A stretch of 6,652 nucleotides of DNA from an uncultured Pseudomonadota bacterium (GTDB lineage Bacteria > Pseudomonadota > Gammaproteobacteria > Burkholderiales > Usitatibacteraceae): contig CALEJW010000239.1 in assembly GCA_937898635.1 (NCBI GenBank), positions 1 through 6,652 on the forward strand. The letters run 5' to 3'. A program made the position numbers and the translations under genes. The notes under the pieces were generated by a model. That model was given only the letters and a program-made list of their open reading frames with translations, searched no databases and had not been told where the DNA came from. This document shows, piece after piece, positions 1 to 5,715 of this stretch; the first letter of the stretch is position 1, and each line of letters begins with the position of its first letter.

Positions 1-665
1 GAGACGCCCGGCAGGAGTCCCAGTTTCGGGCCGGGCGTGTTGAGCTTCGTGGTGCTTTCGATCATCGCCCGGTACCCGGTCTCGTCGAGGCGGCCTGCCT
101 TGAGCGCGGCGCTGAAGATGCCCACGCCCAGCGGCTTGCCGAGCACGAGCTTGTCGCCGGGCCTCGCGCCCGCGTTGCGCTTGAGGTTGCGCGGGTCCAC
201 GAGGCCGATCGCGACGAGACCGTAGATGGGCTCCACGGAGTCGATCGTGTGGCCGCCCGCGATGGGGATGCCCGCCCGGGCGCACACCGATTCGCCGCCC
301 TCGAGGATGCGCTTGATCACCTCGAGCGGGACCTGGTTCACGGGCATCGCGACGAGCGCGAGCGCGAAGAGCGGCTGGCCGCCCATGGCATAGACGTCGG
401 AAATGGCGTTGGTGGCGGCGATCGCGCCGAAGTCGAAGGGATCGTCCACGATCGGCATGAAGAAATCCGTCGTGGCGACGATGGCCTGCGTTTCGTTGAT
501 CTGGTAGACGGCCGCGTCGTCCGCCGTCTCGATGCCCACGAGGAGCTGCCTGGGCACCAGTCCCGGCGCCGTCTTCGCGAGGATCTGCTCGAGCACCCCC
601 GGGGCGATCTTGCAGCCGCAGCCGCCGCCGTGGCTGAACTGGGTGAGGCGGACTTTCATGTCCAT
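1..665 (-). CDS. selD (senC): Selenide, water dikinase (selenophosphate synthetase), SenC/SelD; partial, C-terminus beyond the left edge
   Basis: Makes selenophosphate from selenide and ATP, the activated selenium donor for SenB and, in organisms that have them, for selenocysteine and selenouridine synthesis. It is a cytosolic enzyme. I translated it by hand on the minus strand: 221 codons are present and the family is about 345 residues, so roughly the last third is missing. The N-terminus has the glycine-rich catalytic loop HGGGCGCKI at residues 12-20. Cys16 and Lys19 correspond to catalytic Cys17 and Lys20 of E. coli SelD, and the codon is TGC, so this is a cysteine form. Asp50 (ADDAAV), Asp67 (TTDFF) and Asp90 (NAISD) fit the ATP/metal aspartates, and GGHTID (137-142) follows. 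The ATG at 665 is chosen because AGGAG lies nine bases upstream (679-675); a second in-frame ATG is at 659. It lies 53 bases downstream of senB on the same strand, probably co-transcribed. Whether it serves only selenoneine synthesis or all selenium metabolism cannot be told from the window. Confidence 0.95.
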   Translation of the reverse strand, partial: MDMKVRLTQFSHGGGCGCKIAPGVLEQILAKTAPGLVPRQLLVGIETADDAAVYQINETQAIVATTDFFMPIVDDPFDFGAIAATNAISDVYAMGGQPLFALALVAMPVNQVPLEVIKRILEGGESVCARAGIPIAGGHTIDSVEPIYGLVAIGLVDPRNLKRNAGARPGDKLVLGKPLGVGIFSAALKAGRLDETGYRAMIESTTKLNTPGPKLGLLPGV

Positions 666-718
666 CGAGGGATTCTCCTGGTGGGCCGCGGGCGCTGCCG
701 GTAGTCGTTGGTCGGATT

Positions 719-1702
719 CTAGCGCCGGTCCTTGCGGAGCAGCGACAGGAAAAGCCTGCGAAGGGCCTGCCGCTCCCGGGCCGGCGAGAAGAGGGGCCGG
801 CGCCTGGCGCAGGCCTCGCGCAGTTCGCGAAGCGCCGCGGGACGCTCGAGCAGGCGCTCGATGCCGCGCGCGAGCCCCGCCGCATCACCGACCTCGAAGT
901 AGCCCGGATAGTTCCCGCCCAGCATCCCGATGTTTCCGGATACCCGGCTCGCGAGCACGGGCGTGCCCGCGGTGATCGCCTCGACGATCACGTTGGCGCC
1001 GCCCTCCATGAGCGAGGGGTGGACGAGGAGGTGGGCGTCGCGGATGGCGCAGCGCGCGAGCCCGTGCGGGAGCGCGCCGTGCCAGCGGTAGCGCGCGTCG
1101 CGCGCCACGAGCTTCCGGGCCTCGCGCCCGAGGGCCGGATCGAGCTCGGCGCCGATGTGCCGGATCCGCACGGGCATGCGTGGATCGAGGAGGCGAAGGG
1201 CCTCCCAGAGGGTTCGCGGGTCCTTCTCCTCGCGCAGGTGCCCCACGGCGACGATGTCGAGCCGGCCGCGGGGCTTGCGCGCCGCGGCGAGCGGCGTCGA
1301 GGACTGGAAGATCACCTCGCACTTTCCCAGGTGCTCGCGGGGCACGTGGGCGAGCGCGTCGTCCTGGAGGGCGACGATGCGGTCGGCCAGTTCGAGCGAG
1401 CGGCGCGCCTCGGCGCTCTTCGGGAGGTCGCGGTAGAGATCCGTGCCGGAGAGGACCAGCGCGAGCGGCGTGGCCGGCCGCCGCGCCTTCAGGCGCTCGA
1501 TGGAGGCGGCGCTGCGCTTCGCGTGCAGGGCGATCGCGACGTCGGCCGGTTCGCCATCCCATTCGCTCTGTACAATCGGCCTTGCGACGCCGGCGAGGAA
1601 GCCCGCCCACCGCTTCGCGGTGCGCCAGTTGCCGTTGTTGGCCTCGCGCGTGCCGGGCGTCACGATGAACGCCACGGGCCTTGGGAGGGAAGGGCTGCGC
1701 AT
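719..1702 (-). CDS. senB: Selenosugar synthase SenB (GT-B fold glycosyltransferase, TIGR04348 type)
   Basis: A 327-residue GT-B glycosyltransferase. The characterised family member forms a carbon-selenium bond by coupling selenophosphate to a UDP-sugar (UDP-GlcNAc or UDP-glucose), giving a 1-seleno-sugar for SenA. Visible here are the N-terminal nucleotide-fold strand and loop FIVTPGTREANNGNW (12-26), an SGTDLYRD segment (85-92), the start of the second Rossmann domain at VGHLREEKDP (153-162), and an EX7E motif with Glu233 and Glu241 inside LMEGGANVIVEAITAGTPVL (231-250), followed by a SGNIGMLGGNYPGYF stretch (255-269). The reading frame stays open upstream to 1969. The ATG at 1702 is chosen because the conserved N-terminus begins about ten residues after it and the extra upstream sequence is the antisense of senA. 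No clear Shine-Dalgarno is seen. The start codon overlaps that of divergent senA, and selD/senC follows 53 bases downstream. Without context it would be called only a group 1-like glycosyltransferase; both neighbours make SenB the best reading. Confidence 0.88.
   Translation of the reverse strand: MRSPSLPRPVAFIVTPGTREANNGNWRTAKRWAGFLAGVARPIVQSEWDGEPADVAIALHAKRSAASIERLKARRPATPLALVLSGTDLYRDLPKSAEARRSLELADRIVALQDDALAHVPREHLGKCEVIFQSSTPLAAARKPRGRLDIVAVGHLREEKDPRTLWEALRLLDPRMPVRIRHIGAELDPALGREARKLVARDARYRWHGALPHGLARCAIRDAHLLVHPSLMEGGANVIVEAITAGTPVLASRVSGNIGMLGGNYPGYFEVGDAAGLARGIERLLERPAALRELREACARRRPLFSPARERQALRRLFLSLLRKDRR
1683..1694 (+). promoter_or_regulatory. Ribosome binding site that fixes the senA start
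   Basis: The purine run GGGAGGGAAGGG ends six bases before the ATG at 1701. It supports that start over in-frame upstream candidates such as the ATG at 1665, which would add twelve residues with no family resemblance. The site lies inside the first codons of senB on the other strand. Confidence 0.7.
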
Positions 1703-2981
1703 GCTGAACGAAATCGACTCGCTCGCGGCCGCGTTGCGGGAGAGCCGCGAGTATACGCTCTCGATGTACGGCCACCTCGAGGATCGCGAGTGGCAGGTGC
1801 CGTTGCTCCCGATCGTGAATCCGCCCCTCTGGGAGCTCGCGCACATCGCCTGGTTCCAGGAGTTCTTCTGCCGCCGCTGGAAGCCGGACGACCCCGCGGG
1901 CGCGAGGACGCCCTCGCGGCTGCCGGGCTCGGACGCGCTGTTCGATTCGAGGACCGTCGCGCACGACACGCGCTGGAGCCTGGACTACCCGTCCCGGGAC
2001 GGCGTCTTTCGCTACCTGGCGGAAACGCTCGAGGCGACGCTCGAGGACCTCGCCGCGAGCCGCGAGGACGACCGCCACCGCTTCCGCCTCGCCCTCTTCC
2101 ACGAGGACATGCACGGCGAGGCGCTCCTCATGACGCTGCAGACGCTCGGGCTCGCGGCGCCGCGCAGGGACCACGAGCCGCCGCCCGCCGCCGCGACGGC
2201 GGGCGGGACGCGGGACATCCCCTTTCCCGGAGGTGAATTCGCGATGGGGGCCGGCCGGGACGACGGCGAGCACGCCTTCGACAACGAGAAGTGGGCGCAT
2301 CCCGTGCGCGTGGCGCCCTTCGCGATGGCGTCGCGGCCGGTGACGAACGGGGAGTTCCTTGCGTTCGTGGAGGACGGTGGATACCGGCGCGACGAGTTCT
2401 GGTCGCCGGAGGGCCGGCGATGGCGCGACGAAACGCGCGCCGGCTCCCCGCGGAACTGGCGAAGGGACGACGGCGCCTGGACGATGGCCTGGTTCGATGC
2501 GCGTTTCGCCCTGCGCGAGGACGAACCCGTGGTCCAGGTGAGCCGGCACGAAGCGCAGGCGTGGTGCCGCTGGGCGGGGCGGCGACTGCCGACCGAGGCG
2601 GAGTGGGAGTTCGCCGCGCGCAATGGCGGGCGCGACGACCGTTATCCCTGGGGCGCGCAGACGCCCCTCGCGGCCGCCGGACTCGACTACCGCCTGGCGC
2701 GGCCGGCGTGCGTGCCCGATCCGGCACCGGCCCCGAGCGGCCTGGAGATGATGATCGGGGGCGTGTGGGAGTGGACGGCGTCGGCCTTCGGACCCTACCC
2801 CGGCTTCGAGAAGGACGCCTACGCGGAATACTCCGAGCCGTGGTTCGGCGACCACGCGGTGCTGCGCGGCGGGTGCTTCGCGACTCGCTCCCGCCTCGTG
2901 CACAACCGCTGGCGGAATTTCTACCTTCCGGACCGCAACGACGTGTTCGCGGGCTTGCGCACCTGCGCGGCCGGCGCCTGA
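1701..2981 (+). CDS. senA: Selenoneine synthase SenA (EgtB-type nonheme iron enzyme: DinB-like plus FGE-sulfatase domains)
   Basis: A 426-residue member of the EgtB/OvoA family. The characterised SenA uses iron and O2 to join hercynine to the SenB selenosugar, after which the selenoxide product breaks down to selenoneine, the selenium analogue of ergothioneine. The DinB-like N-terminal domain (about 1-155) carries WELAHIAWFQEFF (44-56) and LFHEDMHGEAL (132-142). His48, His134 and His138 form the expected three-histidine iron site, in nearly the same positions as in mycobacterial EgtB. The FGE-sulfatase-like domain (about 170-424) shows FPGGEFAMGA (175-184), RPVTNGEFLAF (212-222), VVQVSRHEAQAWCRW (277-291), GRRLPTEAEWEFAAR (293-307), YPWG (315-318), GGVWEWTASAF (353-363) and VLRGGCFATR (387-396). 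An ergothioneine EgtB cannot be excluded by sequence alone. SenB and SelD next door, and the lack of egtA, egtC, egtD or egtE nearby, favour SenA. It ends 23 bases before the 4.5S RNA. Confidence 0.9.
   Translation: MLNEIDSLAAALRESREYTLSMYGHLEDREWQVPLLPIVNPPLWELAHIAWFQEFFCRRWKPDDPAGARTPSRLPGSDALFDSRTVAHDTRWSLDYPSRDGVFRYLAETLEATLEDLAASREDDRHRFRLALFHEDMHGEALLMTLQTLGLAAPRRDHEPPPAAATAGGTRDIPFPGGEFAMGAGRDDGEHAFDNEKWAHPVRVAPFAMASRPVTNGEFLAFVEDGGYRRDEFWSPEGRRWRDETRAGSPRNWRRDDGAWTMAWFDARFALREDEPVVQVSRHEAQAWCRWAGRRLPTEAEWEFAARNGGRDDRYPWGAQTPLAAAGLDYRLARPACVPDPAPAPSGLEMMIGGVWEWTASAFGPYPGFEKDAYAEYSEPWFGDHAVLRGGCFATRSRLVHNRWRNFYLPDRNDVFAGLRTCAAGA
1750..1755 (-). promoter_or_regulatory. Possible -10 element for senB-selD, inside senA
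   Basis: On the minus strand the hexamer TATACT differs at one position from TATAAT and lies 47 bases upstream of the senB start, so a transcript would have a leader of about 40 bases. No acceptable -35 hexamer sits 16-18 bases upstream (GAGGTG at 17) and there is no extended TG. The bases also encode the Tyr-Thr of the senA segment REYTL, so the match may be a coincidence. It is listed because the senB promoter must lie within senA. Confidence 0.25.
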
Positions 2982-2988
2982 ATCGATG

Positions 2989-2997
2989 TGAGATAAT
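2989..2997 (+). promoter_or_regulatory. Extended -10 promoter for the 4.5S RNA
   Basis: TGAGATAAT combines an extended TGn element with the -10 hexamer GATAAT (2992-2997). The 5' end of the RNA deduced from its terminal helix (3005) falls eight bases after the hexamer, where transcription would be expected to start. No good -35 is visible upstream, which is usual for extended -10 promoters. The element lies just after the senA stop codon. Confidence 0.55.
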
Positions 2998-3004
2998 CCG
3001 TTCC

Positions 3005-3099
3005 GGCGGGCCCCCCCGCATTGACGGGCGGCGAACCTGGTCAGGTCGGGAACGAAGCAGCCATAGTCGATTCCTTCAAGTGCCGGGGTCAGGCTCGCC
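3005..3099 (+). ncRNA. ffs: 4.5S RNA, signal recognition particle RNA (bacterial small type)
   Basis: RNA component of the signal recognition particle; it binds Ffh and directs ribosomes making membrane proteins to FtsY and the translocon. The conserved apical domain is plain: ACCTGGTCAGGTC, then a GGAA tetraloop (3049-3052) closed by G3048-C3053, then GAAGCAGCC. This closely follows E. coli 4.5S RNA. The ends were set by the terminal helix GGCGGGCC (3005-3012) pairing with GGCTCGCC (3092-3099), eight pairs with one G-U. An inner helix includes TTGA (3021-3024) with TCAA (3076-3079). The length of about 95 bases is a little short of E. coli's 114, and the exact ends are approximate by a few bases. 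It lies between senA and dnaX; an SRP RNA next to dnaX is a recurring bacterial arrangement. Confidence 0.93.
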
Positions 3100-3112
3100 T
3101 CCCGAATCCTTC

Positions 3113-3133
3113 CGGCCGCGCGTGGCGCGGCCG
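3113..3133 (+). terminator. GC hairpin between the 4.5S RNA and dnaX, possible weak terminator or processing site
   Basis: CGGCCGCGC (3113-3121) and GCGCGGCCG (3125-3133) are perfect inverted repeats of nine bases around a three-base loop. The following bases (TTCCGCC) contain no T-run, so it is not a textbook intrinsic terminator. It starts 13 bases after the RNA and ends 17 bases before the dnaX start. It could limit read-through into dnaX or mark the 3' end for trimming. Confidence 0.4.
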
Positions 3134-3150
3134 TTCCGCCGGATGACTCC

Positions 3151-4782
3151 ATGACGTACCAGGTCCTCGCGCGCAAATGGCGCCCCAAGGCGTTCGACCA
3201 GCTGGTCGGGCAGCCGCACGTGGTCACCGCCCTCGCCAATGCGCTCGACACGGGCCGCCTGCACCACGCCTACCTCTTCACGGGCACGCGCGGCGTCGGC
3301 AAGACCACGCTCGCGCGCATCCTCGCCAAGTCCATCAACTGCGAGACGGGCGTCTCGTCGCGGCCCTGCGGCAAGTGCCGCGCCTGCACCGAGATCGATT
3401 CCGGCCGCTTCGTGGACATGCTGGAAGTCGACGCCGCGACCAACACCAAGGTCGACGAGATGCGCGAGCTCCTCGATACCGCGCAGTACATGCCGGCCTC
3501 GGGGCGCTACAAGGTCTACATCATCGACGAGGTGCACATGCTCTCGCGGCATGCCTTCAACTCGATGCTGAAGACCCTGGAGGAGCCGCCGGAGCACGTG
3601 AAGTTCATCCTCGCGACGACGGACCCGCAGCGGCTGCCCGTGACCGTGCTGTCGCGCTGCCTGCAGTTCAACCTGAAGTCCCTGTCGCCGCCGGCGCTCG
3701 CCGGTCACTTGAAGCGCGTCCTGGAAGCGGAAGGCATCGCCTTCGAGGAGGCGGCGCTCGGGCTCCTCGCGCGCGCCGCCGCGGGAAGCGTGCGCGACAG
3801 CCTGAGCCTCGCCGACCAGGCGATCGCGTTCGGCTCCGGCAAGGTGACGGCCGCGCAGGTGGCCGACATGCTGGGCGCGGTCGGCGGAGACCTCGTCTGG
3901 CCGCTCCTCGAGCGGATCGCGGCCGGCGACGGCGCCGGGGCGCTGGCGGAGGCCGGGCGCATCGCCGAGCGGGGCCTGTCGTGCGACCAGGCGCTGCAGG
4001 ACGTCGCGGCGATCCTGCATCGCGTGGCTCTCGCGCAGGTCGGCGGGCCGCCCGATGCCGACGATCCCGATGCATCGAGGATCGCATCCCTCGCACAAGC
4101 CCTCGACGCGCCGCGCGTCCAGGTGATGTACCAGGTCGCCGTCCTCGGGCGCCGCGACCTGCCGCTCGCGCCCGACGAGGTCGCGGGATTCGGCATGGCC
4201 GTGATGCGCATGCTCTCCTTCGGCGCCTCCTCGCCCGGCGAAGGCGCGATCGCGCGGGGATCGTCGCCGGCCGCGGTCTCGCGGGCGCCGTCGGCCTCCG
4301 CGTCGGCCTCGCCGCCTCCGCAGGCCGCGGAGCCCGTACCGGCGCCGGCGCCCGCCGCTTTCGACGGAAACTGGGCCGCATTCGTCGAGGGGCAGAGCCT
4401 CAGCGGCATGGCGGGACTGCTGGCGCGCTACGGGGAACTCGAGTCCTTCGAGGGCAATCACCTGCAGCTCGTCGTTCCCGAGGCGCACCGGATGTACGCG
4501 GACAAGCCCTACCAGGCGAAGCTCAAGGCGGAGATCGGTCCGCGGTTCGGCGCGGGCTTTCGCCTCTCGGTTCGCGTGGGCGAGACGCGGGGGCGCAGCG
4601 TCGCGGAGGTGCGCGGCGTGGAGGCGCAGCGGCGGCTGGATGGCGCCGCGGCCGCCCTGCAGGACGATCCGTTCGTGAAGGACCTGGTGGAGGGCATGGG
4701 CGCTCAGGTCGTGGCCTCCTCCATCCGGCCGGCCGGTGACGGCCCGCCGTCGGCAAACGAGGAAAGGGGAGGCAAGCGATGA
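3151..4782 (+). CDS. dnaX: DNA polymerase III subunit tau (clamp loader ATPase DnaX)
   Basis: Motor subunit of the clamp loader, which opens the beta clamp and links polymerase cores to the DnaB helicase. The product is 543 residues. The N-terminus YQVLARKWRPKAFDQLVGQ (3-21) is canonical. The AAA+ module shows Walker A GTRGVGKT (45-52), a zinc-binding cysteine set (Cys64, 73, 76, 79), Walker B and the DEVH box (122-129), sensor-1 ATTD (155-158) and the arginine-finger motif SRC (168-170). A collar domain runs to about 355, then an Ala/Pro/Ser linker (about 360-403) and a short tau-specific C-terminal domain (about 404-520). No A-rich slippery heptamer like that of E. coli dnaX is seen in or before the linker, so a frameshifted gamma form is not evident. 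The Shine-Dalgarno before ATG 3151 is weak, but the N-terminus fixes the start. The stop overlaps the ybaB start. Confidence 0.98.
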   Translation: MTYQVLARKWRPKAFDQLVGQPHVVTALANALDTGRLHHAYLFTGTRGVGKTTLARILAKSINCETGVSSRPCGKCRACTEIDSGRFVDMLEVDAATNTKVDEMRELLDTAQYMPASGRYKVYIIDEVHMLSRHAFNSMLKTLEEPPEHVKFILATTDPQRLPVTVLSRCLQFNLKSLSPPALAGHLKRVLEAEGIAFEEAALGLLARAAAGSVRDSLSLADQAIAFGSGKVTAAQVADMLGAVGGDLVWPLLERIAAGDGAGALAEAGRIAERGLSCDQALQDVAAILHRVALAQVGGPPDADDPDASRIASLAQALDAPRVQVMYQVAVLGRRDLPLAPDEVAGFGMAVMRMLSFGASSPGEGAIARGSSPAAVSRAPSASASASPPPQAAEPVPAPAPAAFDGNWAAFVEGQSLSGMAGLLARYGELESFEGNHLQLVVPEAHRMYADKPYQAKLKAEIGPRFGAGFRLSVRVGETRGRSVAEVRGVEAQRRLDGAAAALQDDPFVKDLVEGMGAQVVASSIRPAGDGPPSANEERGGKR

Positions 4783-5105
4783 TGAAGGGCGGTCTCGGCG
4801 GGCTGATGAAGCAGGCGCAGCTCATGCAGGAGAACATGCGCAAGGTCCAGGAAAGCCTCGGCTCGATCGAGGTCGAGGGTCAGTCCGGGGCCGGGCTCGT
4901 GAAGGTCGTGATGACCTGCAAGCACGCGGTGAAGCGCGTGAGCATCGACCCGAGCCTTCTCGGCGAGGACAAGGACATGCTGGAGGACCTCGTCGCCGCC
5001 GCGTTCAACGATGCGGCGCGCCGGGCCGAGGAGACGAGCCAGGAGAAGATGGCGGGATTCGCCTCGGGGCTTGGCCTGCCGCCGGGGATGAAGCTCCCCT
5101 TCTGA
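4779..5105 (+). CDS. ybaB: Nucleoid-associated protein of the YbaB/EbfC family
   Basis: A small 108-residue cytosolic DNA-binding protein that acts as a dimer; the family (YbaB/EbfC) coats the nucleoid and influences expression, and its tie to dnaX and recR suggests a link with DNA repair. The sequence has the typical start GGLGGLMKQAQLMQENMRK (4-22), a long N-terminal helix; a central sheet with VEGQSGAGLVKVVMTCKH (32-49); the segment RVSIDPSLL (53-61); and a C-terminal helix with the Gly/Pro/Met-rich tail PPGMKLPF. Its first ATG overlaps the dnaX stop (ATGA at 4779-4782), and a strong AGGGGAGG site (4765-4772) is six bases upstream, so translational coupling is likely. A second ATG directly follows at 4782; either could be used. 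Confidence 0.96.
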   Translation: MMKGGLGGLMKQAQLMQENMRKVQESLGSIEVEGQSGAGLVKVVMTCKHAVKRVSIDPSLLGEDKDMLEDLVAAAFNDAARRAEETSQEKMAGFASGLGLPPGMKLPF

Positions 5106-5118
5106 CCCGAAGCGCGCG

Positions 5119-5715
5119 ATGCAGACGCCCGACTCGCTGGAGGAATTGATCCAGGCCCTGCGCTGCCTGCCGGGCGTGGGCCCGAAGTCCGCCACGCGGA
5201 TGGCCTATCACCTGCTGCAGCGCGACCACGCCGGCGCCGGGAGGCTCTCGGCGGCGCTCGGCGAGTCGCTCCGGAAGATCCGCCACTGCGCGCGCTGCAA
5301 CACCTTCTCGGAGGCGGAGACCTGCACCCTGTGCGCCTCGCCGCGCCGGGACCCGTCCCTGCTGTGCGTCGTCGAGTCGCCGGCGGACCTCCTGATGATG
5401 GAACAGACGCAGAGCTATGGCGGCCTCTACTTCGTCCTCATGGGCAGGCTCTCGCCCCTGGACGGCATCGGGCCCCGCGAGATCCACCTCGACCGGCTCC
5501 TGCGGCGGGCGACCGACGGGGACGTGAAGGAAGTGATCCTCGCCACGAACTTCACCGTGGAGGGCGAGGCCACGGCGCACTACGTCTCGGAGATGCTGGC
5601 GGGCAAGGGGCTCGCCGTGACGAGGATCGCCCGCGGGCTCCCCGTGGGCGGCGAGATCGAGCACGTCGATGCGGGAACGCTCGCCCAGGCGCTGATCGAG
5701 CGCCGCCCGGCCTAG
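5119..5715 (+). CDS. recR: Recombination mediator protein RecR
   Basis: Works with RecF and RecO to load RecA onto SSB-coated single-stranded DNA in gap repair. The product is 198 residues, the usual length. Domains in order: helix-hairpin-helix with LPGVGPKSATRMA (17-29), a four-cysteine zinc finger (Cys57, Cys60, Cys69, Cys72), a Toprim domain (about 80-175) with the acidic ESPAD segment (86-90), GRLSPLDGIGP (109-119) and ATNFTVEGEATAHY (142-155), and the C-terminal Walker B-like GLPVGGEIEHVDAGTL (173-188). It follows ybaB by 13 bases with only a poor Shine-Dalgarno, as the third gene of the dnaX-ybaB-recR operon. Its TAG stop shares the CTAG palindrome at 5712-5715 with the stop of the convergent downstream gene. 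Confidence 0.98.
   Translation: MQTPDSLEELIQALRCLPGVGPKSATRMAYHLLQRDHAGAGRLSAALGESLRKIRHCARCNTFSEAETCTLCASPRRDPSLLCVVESPADLLMMEQTQSYGGLYFVLMGRLSPLDGIGPREIHLDRLLRRATDGDVKEVILATNFTVEGEATAHYVSEMLAGKGLAVTRIARGLPVGGEIEHVDAGTLAQALIERRPA

Noticed and set aside
610..620. Possible selenocysteine in the SelD catalytic loop
   Set aside because: The codons read TGC (cysteine), not TGA, so no recoding is needed.
1571..1576. TACAAT as a -10 element for senA
   Set aside because: The nearest -35-like sequence (TTCGCC, 1550-1555) is weak with a 15-base spacer, and the site lies about 125 bases upstream inside senB codons; not strong enough to list as a feature.
1443..1700. N-terminal extension of senA to upstream in-frame starts (1443 or 1665)
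   Set aside because: The extension is antisense to the conserved SenB N-terminus, has no family resemblance, and the strong purine ribosome site points to ATG 1701.
1703..1969. N-terminal extension of senB by up to 89 residues
   Set aside because: It is the antisense of the conserved SenA N-terminal domain; the GT-B N-terminus starts right after the ATG at 1702.
1019..2236. Plus-strand open frame of 405 codons spanning senB antisense and senA in another frame
   Set aside because: It changes from the antisense of one real gene to an out-of-frame reading of another, so no coherent protein is present.
1701..2981. Ergothioneine EgtB or ovothiol OvoA as the identity of the iron enzyme
   Set aside because: OvoA would carry a C-terminal methyltransferase, which is absent. 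EgtB remains possible on sequence alone, but adjacency to SenB and SelD makes selenoneine synthase more likely.
885..3251. Very long minus-strand open frame (788 codons) across senB, senA and the 4.5S RNA
   Set aside because: It is antisense or out of frame to clearly recognisable proteins, is extremely rich in Arg, Pro and Ala without any domain pattern, and reflects the scarcity of stop codons in GC-rich DNA.
3076..4488. Minus-strand open frame of 470 codons opposite dnaX, and similar plus-frame shadows such as 3177-4739
   Set aside because: Low-complexity Arg/Gly/Ala composition and full overlap with unmistakable DnaX; no ribosome site or family resemblance.
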